Below are positions 16,288 to 23,670 of a DNA stretch of 35,778 nucleotides, one piece after another. Made by a program: the position numbers and the translations under genes. This DNA is from Verrucomicrobiota bacterium (lineage in GTDB: Bacteria; Verrucomicrobiota; Verrucomicrobiia; Opitutales; Opitutaceae). The number at the start of each line of letters is the position of its first letter. Position 1 is the stretch's first letter. The stretch lies in NCBI GenBank assembly GCA_023391285.1, contig JAEWBF010000091.1, forward strand, positions 1 through 35,778. Direction: 5' to 3'. The notes beneath the pieces were generated by a model. That model saw only the letters and a list, made by a program, of their open reading frames with translations. It was not told where the DNA came from and did no database searches.

Positions 16288-16659
16288 GGGGACGCGTTCG
16301 CGTTTGGCGGGGGAGGTGGCGACGTGTTCGGTGCGGACGCGGGCGGCGAGTTTTTCGGACGTGCCCTGTTGCTTGAAGATTTCGTAGCGGATCGCGAAGG
16401 AGTTTTCGGAGAGCGGTGTGGGCGCGACGGTGATGCGGAGTTTGTCGCCGGGGTGGAGCGGGCGGAGGTAATCGGCTTCGCTCTTGGAGATCGGGATGAC
16501 GACGCCGGTGTTTTTGAAAAAGGTTTGGAGTTCGATGCCGGCAGCGGCGAGGGACTCTTCGTAGGCTTCGTGGCAGATCGCGAGGTAGTTGGCGAAGAAG
16601 ACGACGCCGGCGGCATCGGTGTCGGCGAAGCGAACGGTGCGGGTGTGGCTGAACGGCAT
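16249..16659 (-). CDS. acyl-CoA thioesterase, probable DHNA-CoA hydrolase
   Basis: A 136-residue single hot-dog-fold thioesterase of the 4HBT type. RTVRFADTDAAGVVFFANYL (7-26) carries the catalytic Asp15 in DTDAAGVV, followed by ICHEAYEE, a match to the style of cyanobacterial 1,4-dihydroxy-2-naphthoyl-CoA hydrolases. It would release DHNA from its CoA ester, the step after MenB. The men context (menC and menE about 0.5 kb away, opposite strand) supports this; YbgC/tol-pal thioesterases are the main alternative. It is transcribed divergently from polX over a 50-bp gap. Confidence 0.82.
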   Translation of the reverse strand: MPFSHTRTVRFADTDAAGVVFFANYLAICHEAYEESLAAAGIELQTFFKNTGVVIPISKSEADYLRPLHPGDKLRITVAPTPLSENSFAIRYEIFKQQGTSEKLAARVRTEHVATSPAKRERVPLPPALASWLAAS

Positions 16660-16665
16660 GGAGAG

Positions 16666-16699
16666 ATTTTCGAGTTTCGATTTTGGAATTTCGATTTAG
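16666..16699. repeat. low-complexity TTTCGATTT-type segment between menI-like gene and polX
   Basis: The 50-bp divergent gap is filled with imperfect TTTCGA / TTTTGGAA / TTTCGATTT units and is far more AT-rich than its surroundings. It must contain the promoters of both flanking genes, and also resembles intergenic low-complexity repeats. Confidence 0.45.
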
Positions 16700-16709
16700 A
16701 TCACGGGGT

Positions 16710-18533
16710 GTGACGAAACACGAGATTGCGGATGTGTTGAACGAGATCGCTCTGTTGCTGGAGCTGAAGGCGGAGAATCCCTTCAAGGTGCGGGCGTATC
16801 AGACGGGCGCGCGCGTGGTGGAGTCGTTCGAGGAGGCGGAATTGGAGCGGCTCGTGAAAGGCGGGGAGTTGAAGACGGTGAAAGGAATCGGCGATGCGTT
16901 GGGGCAGAAGATCGAGGAGCTGCACACGACGGGAAAGCTGGAGTTTTACGAGAAGCTGAAGGCGTCGGTGGCGCCGGGGATGGTCGAACTGTTGCAGGTG
17001 CCGGGGCTCGGGCCGAAGAAGATCAAAATGCTGTGCGACAAACTCGGGGTCGTGGACATCGCGACGCTGACGAAAGCGTGCGAGGACGGGCGTGTGGCGG
17101 AGCTGGCGGGATTTGGGGCGAAGACGCAGGAGAAGATTTTGGCGGGCATCAAGAATCGCGAGGCGTATGGCCGGAGGCATTTGTGGTGGGAGGTGTTTCC
17201 GGTATCGGAAACGATCGTGCAAGGACTGCGCGCGCTGCCGCAGGTGAAACGGGCGGAGTCGGCGGGAAGTTTGCGACGCGGGGCGGAGACGGTGGGGGAT
17301 TTGGATTTTATCGTGGCGGCGACGGACGTGGAGCCGGTGGTGGAGTGGTTTGTGAGTTTGGGTGGCGTGAAAGAGGTGACGGCGCGCGGCGAGACGAAGG
17401 CCAGCGTGAGGTTTGTGACGGGGTTGCAGGCGGATCTGCGGATCGTGCCGGAGGAGCAATTTGTTTTTGCGCTGCATCACTTCACGGGATCGAAGGATCA
17501 CAATGTGCAGATGCGGCAGCGGGCGCTGGCGCGCGGGTTGAGTTTGAGTGAGTGGGGGCTTTCGCCGGTGGCGGAAGAAGGTTCTGGGTTTGGGTTTTTG
17601 GGTTCTGAGTTGGAAGGCGGGGAGACGGCGAAGAAGCGGAAGGGGCCGAAGCGGGCGGGGAATAACGAGTCGGTGGTGGTGGCGGACGAGGCGGAGTTGT
17701 TCAAGGCGTTGGGGCTGGCGTTTGTGCCGCCGGAGTTGCGCGAGGGGATGGGTGAGATCGAGGCGGCGGAGAAAGGCGAGTTGCCGCGCTTCGTCGAGAT
17801 GATCGATTTGCGTGGGACGTTTCACTGTCACACGACGGCGTCGGATGGACGGAATACGTTGAAGGAAATGGTGGCGGCGGCGGAGGCGTTGGGCTGGGAG
17901 TATTTCGGTGTGGCGGATCACTCGAAATCGAGTGTTCAGGCGAAGGGGTTGACCGAGGAGCGGTTGTTGCAGCAGATCGCGGAAGTGGAGGTGTTGAATG
18001 CGAGCAGGAAGTTCAAGACGCACGTGTTCAGCGGGACGGAGTGCGATATTCTGCCGGATGGACGGCTGGACTATGACGACGCGCTATTGGCGAAGCTCGA
18101 TTATGTGGTGGCGTCGGTGCACAGCAATTTCGCGCAGGACGAGGCGACGATGACGGCGCGGATCATTCGGGCGATCGAGCATCCGCGGACGACGATGCTG
18201 GGGCATTTGACGGGGCGGATTTTGTTGCGGCGAGAACCTTACAAAGTGGACGCCAAAAAAGTGATCGAGGCGGCGGTCGCGAATGGGGTGATCATCGAGA
18301 TCAACGCGAGTCCGTGGCGGCTCGACATGGAGTGGAAGCACTGGCGGAAGGCGGCGGAGCGGGGATTGTTGACGTCGATCAATCCGGACGCGCACGAGAC
18401 CGGGGAACTGGCGTATGTGCGGGCAGGAGTGAATGTGGCGCGCAAAGGCTGGCTGACGAAAGCGCAGGTGTTTAACACGCGAGGGCTGGCGGACGTAGAA
18501 GCGTATCTAAGAAACAAGCACGGACGCACCTAA
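16710..18533 (+). CDS. polX: family X DNA polymerase with PHP 3'-5' exonuclease domain
   Basis: A 607-residue PolX, a repair polymerase that fills short gaps and carries a PHP exonuclease. The N-terminal 8-kDa and HhH regions include PFKVRAYQTGA, TVKGIGDALGQKI and VPGLGPKKI. The nucleotidyltransferase core has GSLRR (186-190), metal-binding Asp197 and Asp199 (GDLD) and Asp242 (ADLRIVP). The PHP domain starts at GTFHCHTTASDG (369-380) and ends with INPDAHETGEL. GTG 16710 gives the canonical start TKHEIADVLNEIALLLELK. It is longer than usual (about 570-580) because of a Gly/Lys-rich insert at about 290-320, between polymerase and PHP domains, read from low-complexity DNA at 17581-17611. Confidence 0.95.
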   Translation: MTKHEIADVLNEIALLLELKAENPFKVRAYQTGARVVESFEEAELERLVKGGELKTVKGIGDALGQKIEELHTTGKLEFYEKLKASVAPGMVELLQVPGLGPKKIKMLCDKLGVVDIATLTKACEDGRVAELAGFGAKTQEKILAGIKNREAYGRRHLWWEVFPVSETIVQGLRALPQVKRAESAGSLRRGAETVGDLDFIVAATDVEPVVEWFVSLGGVKEVTARGETKASVRFVTGLQADLRIVPEEQFVFALHHFTGSKDHNVQMRQRALARGLSLSEWGLSPVAEEGSGFGFLGSELEGGETAKKRKGPKRAGNNESVVVADEAELFKALGLAFVPPELREGMGEIEAAEKGELPRFVEMIDLRGTFHCHTTASDGRNTLKEMVAAAEALGWEYFGVADHSKSSVQAKGLTEERLLQQIAEVEVLNASRKFKTHVFSGTECDILPDGRLDYDDALLAKLDYVVASVHSNFAQDEATMTARIIRAIEHPRTTMLGHLTGRILLRREPYKVDAKKVIEAAVANGVIIEINASPWRLDMEWKHWRKAAERGLLTSINPDAHETGELAYVRAGVNVARKGWLTKAQVFNTRGLADVEAYLRNKHGRT

Positions 18534-18644
18534 GTTGGCAGGCCCGAAGGTCCTGTTTCGATCGATCGTTAAAGGAACTGTAAAATCTTTTCGCGAAAAT
18601 GATCAGGGTCGATTCCTGGCATTTGGCATGCAATAGCTTGCCTC

Positions 18645-18893
18645 ATGGTTGCGGCGGCTTTCCAGCATCGGTCTACGCGCATCGTCCACGAGGCGAGCGG
18701 GATTCACGTGCTGCGAGGCGATTCGATTGTAGGCCGTATCGCGCACGATGAGACGGCGGGGGCTTACCGGTATTTTCCGGGAGCGGACAACGACGTGGCG
18801 TTCGTTTTCGAAGATCGAAGTCTGTCGATGTTGTTACGCCTGATCGAAACGCGGTCGTGGGAGGCGGAGTTGCGGAGGATCGGTCACGCTTGA
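18645..18893 (+). CDS. hypothetical protein, 82 aa
   Basis: A short protein, not recognised. It is mixed in composition with a plausible alternation of charged and hydrophobic residues and ends in a probable amphipathic helix (DRSLSMLLRLIETRSWEAEL). No signal peptide, membrane segment or cysteines. The upstream 110 bp are less GC-rich than average (AACTGTAAAATC, TTTCGCGAAAA), compatible with a promoter of its own. No Shine-Dalgarno precedes ATG 18645. It ends 20 bp before the convergent small gene. Confidence 0.5.
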   Translation: MVAAAFQHRSTRIVHEASGIHVLRGDSIVGRIAHDETAGAYRYFPGADNDVAFVFEDRSLSMLLRLIETRSWEAELRRIGHA

Positions 18894-18912
18894 ACCGCTC
18901 GTGCGCGCGCTT

Positions 18913-19368
18913 TCAGCGGGCGTGGGCGTGACGGCAGTCGGGAGATTCGGCGCGGTGTAGGCAGATGCCGCAGAAGGATTCAATGTCGGCGCTGCCGAGT
19001 TGGCGCGTGACGCGCACGATGTCAGCCAGGTCCTGTTCGTGGCGAAGGTGGGGCGGTTGCGCGGCTTGAAGGAGGACGAGTTCCTCGAGCAGGGCTTGTT
19101 CGGCGGCTTTGAAATGCGCGAGGTAAGGATTGCGATTGCAGCCGCAGATGGGGAGCGGGATGCGTCGAGCTGCGCGGAGATCGAGCGGAGTTGGGGCGGG
19201 AGTTTCGAGTTGGCGGAAGATCTCGTCGAGCGAGCCCGGTATCAGGCGCGAAACGGCGTCGGGGATCGCGAGAGGCGTGTTGACGGGCTCGACGTGGAGC
19301 AAGGTCTCCCAGCGGCGTTGGATGGAGGGGCGTCGCTGGCGCAAGGCGTCGAGAATTTCCGGGCACAT
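18913..19368 (-). CDS. hypothetical protein with C-terminal Cys/His cluster
   Basis: A 151-residue protein that I cannot assign. It is largely helical by composition; the N-terminal half contains RRPSIQRRWETLLHVEP and a PGSLDEIFRQLE segment. Two Cys/His-bearing stretches stand out: CGCNRNPYLAHF in the middle and FCGICLHR...DCRHAH at the C-terminus, the latter capable of binding a metal. ATG 19368 is preferred; the frame stays open upstream but would run into the divergent sugar-transferase promoter. No neighbour suggests a role. Confidence 0.65.
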   Translation of the reverse strand: MCPEILDALRQRRPSIQRRWETLLHVEPVNTPLAIPDAVSRLIPGSLDEIFRQLETPAPTPLDLRAARRIPLPICGCNRNPYLAHFKAAEQALLEELVLLQAAQPPHLRHEQDLADIVRVTRQLGSADIESFCGICLHRAESPDCRHAHAR

Positions 19369-19507
19369 GTTGGTCCAGAATAGCAGCCGCGGGTTGGAGC
19401 GACTGCTCGTCTGTTGCACAAAGTCGTTCGTCTTTTGCCGTCGAGCGGCGATTGCGTTGGAGCCGTGACTTGCGTGAAGCGGGTGGCCTCGGCACAAACG
19501 ACGGAAC

Positions 19508-20926
19508 ATGATCACGACCCGGGCGCGCGGCCTGGCCAATCTTCACGCGGGAGCGACGACGCTGTTGGTGGGCGTCTTTTTCTGGTTCTACGCGCATCTG
19601 ATCTATCACGTTCCGTATGTGCGACTCAGCCGGGAGGTGAACCTGGTTCCTTATTTTTTGTGCATGGTGGGAGGGATGGTGTTGTCGTCGCGCGAGATTG
19701 TGCGGTTGGCGGCGCGATTTCATGTGTTGAACTGGATGGATGCGGCGCGGCTGGCGGGGCGGCAGACGGCGTTGATGGCGCTGCTGACGTTTACGATGAT
19801 GTTTGCGACGCAGGATCGGAGTATCAGCCGGCTGTTTCTCGGGACGTTTCTGGTGTGGAGTTGGGTGGGCTTGACGCTGTTGCATGCGCGGTTGCCGCGG
19901 ACGCTGGCGCGCATGGTTTTTCAGAAAGGGCATCGGTTGCCGACGGTGTTCATCGGTCGGGCGGAGTCATTTTCGCGGTTGAACGATTGGATCAGTCACA
20001 AGGAGCTGTTGGGGATTTTTCCGGTCGGCGTGTTGACGGACGACGCGCAGGCGGCGAGTGCGATGCCGGCGGGTGTGCCGTGGTTGGGCTCGGCGGGAGA
20101 GCTGGCGCGATTGTTGTCGGCGGGGCAGGTGGGGCAGGTGGTGTTGCTGGAGTTTCCGAGGAGCGATGACGAAGCGCGGACGATTATCGAGTGGTGTCAG
20201 GATGCCGGCTGCCGGCTGTTGATTCACAACAACCTCGAAGAACGCTACACGCATCCTCTGGTGCCGATCACGGAGGAAGGGCGGCATTTTTACACGCTGC
20301 AGGAAGAGCCGTTGGAGGATCCGTTGAACCGGCTGGTGAAGCGGGCGTTCGATGTCGTGCTGGCGCTACCGGTGGTGGTTTTCGTGCTGCCTCCGCTCTG
20401 CGGGTGGGTTTGGGCGATGCAGCGCGTGCAGGCACCCGGGCCGTTGTTTCACATTCGGGAACGGCGCGGGATGCGCGGAAATGCGTTCGCGATGATCAAG
20501 TTTCGCTCGATGTATTCAGGAGATGGAGACGAGGCGGCGGAGGCGCTGCAGGCGCGGCCGGAGGACGAGCGGATTTTTCCCTTCGGGAGGTTTTTGCGAA
20601 AGCGCAGTCTGGATGAGTTTCCGCAATTCTGGAACGTGCTGCGCGGCGAGATGAGCGTGGTGGGGCCGCGGCCGTATATGCCGATGCTCGACGAAGAATT
20701 TCGGCAGCAGACGAAAGCGTATCGGACGCGTCACTTGGTGAAGCCGGGCATCACGGGACTCGCGCAAAGCATGGGGCTGCGCGGCGAGATCTTAGAGAGC
20801 GAGATGCTGCGACGGCGGCATCACTGGGACGTGCATTACATCACGCATTGGTCGTTGTGGTTGGATTTGCAGATCACGGCGAAGACGCTGGGGCAGGTGT
20901 TTTTCCCGCCGAAGACGGCGTATTGA
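19508..20926 (+). CDS. exopolysaccharide polyprenyl glycosylphosphotransferase (WcaJ/WbaP-type)
   Basis: A 472-residue initiating sugar-phosphate transferase that loads a hexose-1-phosphate onto undecaprenyl phosphate to start a surface polysaccharide. The N-terminus has about four hydrophobic helices, followed by a Rossmann-like CoA_binding-style domain (about 145-245). The catalytic bacterial sugar transferase domain (about 276-470) shows KRAFDVVLALP, KFRSMY, DEFPQFWNVLRGEMSVVGPR and LVKPGITGLAQ. It is the first gene of a packed + strand run with maf, a TonB-like gene and an RluA-type gene. No other polysaccharide genes are in view, so the product is unknown. Confidence 0.93.
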   Translation: MITTRARGLANLHAGATTLLVGVFFWFYAHLIYHVPYVRLSREVNLVPYFLCMVGGMVLSSREIVRLAARFHVLNWMDAARLAGRQTALMALLTFTMMFATQDRSISRLFLGTFLVWSWVGLTLLHARLPRTLARMVFQKGHRLPTVFIGRAESFSRLNDWISHKELLGIFPVGVLTDDAQAASAMPAGVPWLGSAGELARLLSAGQVGQVVLLEFPRSDDEARTIIEWCQDAGCRLLIHNNLEERYTHPLVPITEEGRHFYTLQEEPLEDPLNRLVKRAFDVVLALPVVVFVLPPLCGWVWAMQRVQAPGPLFHIRERRGMRGNAFAMIKFRSMYSGDGDEAAEALQARPEDERIFPFGRFLRKRSLDEFPQFWNVLRGEMSVVGPRPYMPMLDEEFRQQTKAYRTRHLVKPGITGLAQSMGLRGEILESEMLRRRHHWDVHYITHWSLWLDLQITAKTLGQVFFPPKTAY

Positions 20927-20936
20927 GGGGTGAAAT

Positions 20937-20961
20937 GCGCGGTGGGGGCACCGCGCCTCCA
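20937..20961. repeat. palindromic element, GCGCGGTG stem, CTCCA flank (copy 2)
   Basis: GCGCGGTG (20937-20944), loop GGGG, CACCGCGC (20949-20956), then CTCCA; exact duplicate of 12038-12062. It lies 10 bp after the sugar-transferase stop codon, before maf. Confidence 0.8.
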
Positions 20962-21023
20962 TGGGTGGAAAAAAGGTTGGAAAGCGTTGCAGCAAGGAAG
21001 GGAGCGAGGCTTGCTCGCGGGGC

Positions 21024-21632
21024 ATGGTGAAAGGTGAGCAACTGATTTTGGCGTCGGCTTCGCCGCGGCGCAAAGAGCTGCTGGCGCAGCTGGGGCTGCC
21101 GTTTTCCGTGATCGTGGCCGATGTGACGGAGCACGAGGAGGAGACGGCGGACCCGCGCACGCTGGTGGCGCACAACGCGGCGCTGAAGGCGGACTGGGTG
21201 GCGGCGCGGAATCAGCAGGCGTGGGTGTTGGGTGCGGATACGACGGTGTTTCTCGACAACGTGGTGTTGAACAAGCCGCGCGATCTCGGCGAGGCGCGGG
21301 CGATGCTGAAACGGCTGGCGGGGCGCACGCACACGGTGTTCACGGGCGTAGCGTTGCGAAACGTTGGGCGAGGCGTGCGGATGGATGAAGGCGTCACGAG
21401 TGAAGTGACCTTCAAGGGATTCGACGACGCGGTGATCGACGCGTATTTTGGGATCGTAAATCCGTTGGACAAAGCGGGTGCCTACGGAATTCAGGAAGGG
21501 CGCGAGCTGATTATCGCAGGTTGGAAGGGTTCGTTCACCAACATCATGGGGCTGCCGATGGAGCTCACGAAACAAATTTTGACGCGAGTGGGTCTTCTGG
21601 CTGAGTTGTCGAGTCCGGCCGGACCCTCATGA
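21024..21632 (+). CDS. maf: Maf-family nucleotide pyrophosphatase
   Basis: A 202-residue Maf protein, a house-cleaning nucleoside triphosphate pyrophosphatase that removes modified nucleotides, probably of the dTTP/UTP (YhdE-like) type. The signature SASPRRKELL is at 11-20, GADTTVFLD at 70-78 with the catalytic Asp, KPRD at 84-87, then RTHTVFTGVAL and DKAGAYGIQE. ATG 21024 is used because the family begins LILASASPRR shortly after; an in-frame ATG at 20961 lies inside the palindromic repeat and is rejected. Its stop overlaps the next start in ATGA. Confidence 0.93.
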   Translation: MVKGEQLILASASPRRKELLAQLGLPFSVIVADVTEHEEETADPRTLVAHNAALKADWVAARNQQAWVLGADTTVFLDNVVLNKPRDLGEARAMLKRLAGRTHTVFTGVALRNVGRGVRMDEGVTSEVTFKGFDDAVIDAYFGIVNPLDKAGAYGIQEGRELIIAGWKGSFTNIMGLPMELTKQILTRVGLLAELSSPAGPS

Positions 21633-22744
21633 ACGACCTGCTCGTATCGCCTTCGCCTACGACCACGCTGCGGCGATTTGCCGCGCGGATGCGGGACGAT
21701 CCCGACACGCGCTCGACGCTGATCGGCATCTTGGGCGTGTTGTTCGTGCACCTGTTGTTGTTTTTGGTGGGACCGCATGCGCTGCGGGTGGAAGGCGGGC
21801 CGAGCGTGATGCGGGAACATTCTTCGACGCGCGAATTCAACATCGAGATCGCACCCGAGATGTTCGCGGAGGAGGCGAAGGAAGAGCCGCCACCGACGAA
21901 TTTCGTCGAGGCGAATCCGAATGCGCCGGACAACGTGCCGGATCAGACGAACAATTTCGCGGCACAGAATCAGCAAGTGGCGCAGGAAACTCCGACGCCG
22001 GATGGAACGAACGACCGGCCGGCGACCGAGGGGCGGACGGACGTGCAGTCGACGCAGATCGTGGATGGATCGCTGACGCAGCAGCTCGAGCAGTTGCCGA
22101 CGCCGCCCTCGATTCAAGGACAGGATGAGCAGCAGCAAGCGCAGGAGGCGCCGCGACAGGAGCAGATTCCGCTGGCCGGGTTCGAGAAGACGGAAGGCGA
22201 GAACCAGCACGCTTACGGCAGCAATATCGCGAAGTTTGCGGAGCGACCGGACGCGGCGCCCGAGCACGTGGAAGGCGTGAAAGAGGGTGCGCCATCGGGC
22301 ACGTCGGCGATGCCGCGGATCGATCCGAAGAATCCGCGGCCGCGGCCGCAGATCGTGCGTCAGCAGCAGGTGCGGCCGGCGGTGTTTCAGGAGAACAAAT
22401 TCGGCACGTCGAACATCGGGCTGGCGGCGTGGAATGCCAAGTGGAGCAACTATGGCCAATATCTGCAGAAGCTGATCGACACGGTGCAGATCCAATGGGA
22501 GCGGATCTTGTATGAGAGCCGGTTGTATCCGGTAAATGGGACGAATGTGAAAGTGGTGTTCGTGTTGAACTCGAAAGGGGAGATCGCGCGGATCGTGAAC
22601 GTGGAAGGCACGGCGGGGCAGCAAGCCGAGAAGGCGTGTGCGAGCGCGATCACCTCGCGGGCGCCGTATGGGCCGTGGACGGACGACATGATGGCGGTGC
22701 TCGGCGAAGAGCAGGAGCTGACGTTCAACTTTTATTATCAGTGA
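21629..22744 (+). CDS. TonB-like energy transducer with long Gln/Pro/Glu-rich spacer
   Basis: A 371-residue protein with a single N-terminal membrane anchor (about 30-48, LIGILGVLFVHLLLFLVG) containing His41, reminiscent of the TonB anchor histidine. About 200 residues of polar, Pro-, Gln- and Glu-rich spacer follow. The C-terminal region (about 285-371) reads LQKLIDTVQIQWERIL... VKVVFVLNSKGEIARIVNV, as in TonB/TolA C-terminal domains. It would span the periplasm to contact an outer-membrane partner using proton-motive force. No exbB/exbD or receptor gene is visible. It is translationally coupled to maf (ATGA) and to the RluA-type gene (GTGA). Confidence 0.82.
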   Translation: MNDLLVSPSPTTTLRRFAARMRDDPDTRSTLIGILGVLFVHLLLFLVGPHALRVEGGPSVMREHSSTREFNIEIAPEMFAEEAKEEPPPTNFVEANPNAPDNVPDQTNNFAAQNQQVAQETPTPDGTNDRPATEGRTDVQSTQIVDGSLTQQLEQLPTPPSIQGQDEQQQAQEAPRQEQIPLAGFEKTEGENQHAYGSNIAKFAERPDAAPEHVEGVKEGAPSGTSAMPRIDPKNPRPRPQIVRQQQVRPAVFQENKFGTSNIGLAAWNAKWSNYGQYLQKLIDTVQIQWERILYESRLYPVNGTNVKVVFVLNSKGEIARIVNVEGTAGQQAEKACASAITSRAPYGPWTDDMMAVLGEEQELTFNFYYQ

Positions 22745-23502
22745 GCGCGGAAGGCTTCTGGGCGAAGCTGCCGGTGGGGCGCGGGGTGGAGGTGCTCGCG
22801 AGCGATGCGAATGGACTCGCGGCGCTCAATAAACCGGCGGGGGTGCTGTCTCACCCGAACGAAGGGCGGGATCGCGTCCGCTCGCTGCTCGTGGCGGACT
22901 ACGATGGGCAATCGGAATCCTTTCAGTGGAAAGAGGACGAGCAAGGGCGGGCGGGACGCTTGTGGCTGTTGAACCGGCTGGATTCGGCGACATCGGGCGT
23001 GATTCTGGTCGCGAATGACGAGGCGCTGGCCCGCGAGATCCGGGCGCAGTTCAAGCGGAAGCAGGTCACGAAGATCTATCAGGCGCTTGTATTTGGAAAA
23101 CCGATGCGCGCGACGGAAGTGTGGCGGGACCGGTTGGCGGTGCAGAAGGCGGGCGGGCGAATTCGAACGACGGCGGCGGGCAACGTGCCGGCGGAATGTC
23201 TGATGAAGCTGGTGACGACTCGGGCCGGCGGGGATGTGCTATCGCTCTTGCAACTCGAACCGAAGACGGGGCGAAGCCATCAGTTGCGCGTGCAGTGCGC
23301 GAAGCGCCGGCTGCCGATCGTGGGCGATCAGACGTATGGAGATTTTGGACACAATCGCATCTTTGCGAAGCGAACGGGTGAGAAGCGGATGTTTCTGCAC
23401 TCGATGGAGACGCGGTTTCGCTACGAGTGGAAAGGACGGACGTTTGATTTCTCGGCGCGCGCGGAGCTGCCGGAAGCGTTTCGGGTGGCGCTAGGCGGAT
23501 GA
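22741..23502 (+). CDS. RluA-family RNA pseudouridine synthase
   Basis: A 253-residue pseudouridine synthase. LAALNKPAGVLSHPN (27-41) is the family's N-terminal KPAG motif. NRLDSATSGVILVA (78-91) carries catalytic Asp81 in a variant of the usual HRLD motif, with Asn for His. KIYQALVFG and the C-terminal LEPKTGRSHQLRVQCA and PIVGDQTYG are also typical of RluA. The S4 domain is absent. GTG 22741 is chosen because it forms a GTGA overlap with the TonB-like gene's stop; longer in-frame extension would overlap that gene out of frame. The target base in rRNA or tRNA is unknown. Confidence 0.88.
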   Translation: MSAEGFWAKLPVGRGVEVLASDANGLAALNKPAGVLSHPNEGRDRVRSLLVADYDGQSESFQWKEDEQGRAGRLWLLNRLDSATSGVILVANDEALAREIRAQFKRKQVTKIYQALVFGKPMRATEVWRDRLAVQKAGGRIRTTAAGNVPAECLMKLVTTRAGGDVLSLLQLEPKTGRSHQLRVQCAKRRLPIVGDQTYGDFGHNRIFAKRTGEKRMFLHSMETRFRYEWKGRTFDFSARAELPEAFRVALGG

Positions 23503-23543
23503 GTGGGTCGAGGCCAAGGCGGGACGGAAATCAGAGGGGGAGA

Positions 23544-23630
23544 ACCACGGATGGACACGGATGAACACGGATTCAGAGGGCGGACTCATGTAGATCCGGA
23601 ACCACGAATGGACACAAATGGACACGGATT
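23544..23630. repeat. two copies of a three-unit ~10-bp repeat
   Basis: Copy 1 (23544-23573) is built from ACCACGGATG / GACACGGATG / AACACGGATT, and copy 2 (23600-23630) from ACCACGAATG / GACACAAATG / GACACGGATT. They sit in the 168-bp gap between the convergent RluA-type and cardiolipin-synthase-like genes. Degenerate relatives occur at 42-145 and 34442-34470. Confidence 0.75.
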
Positions 23631-23670
23631 GGGAGGAGTGGGGTGCCCGGGGTTGAACTGAACTGCACGG

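Noticed and set aside
16683..16709. TTG start for polX
   Set aside because: The segment is read from low-complexity intergenic DNA, and the canonical PolX N-terminus begins at the GTG at 16710.
20961..21023. ATG 20961 as the start of maf
   Set aside because: It begins on the last base of the hairpin repeat, and the family N-terminus (LILASASPRR) lies just after ATG 21024.
23544..23630. CRISPR array
   Set aside because: Units are about 10 bp and contiguous, without spacers of 30-40 bp, and no cas genes are present.
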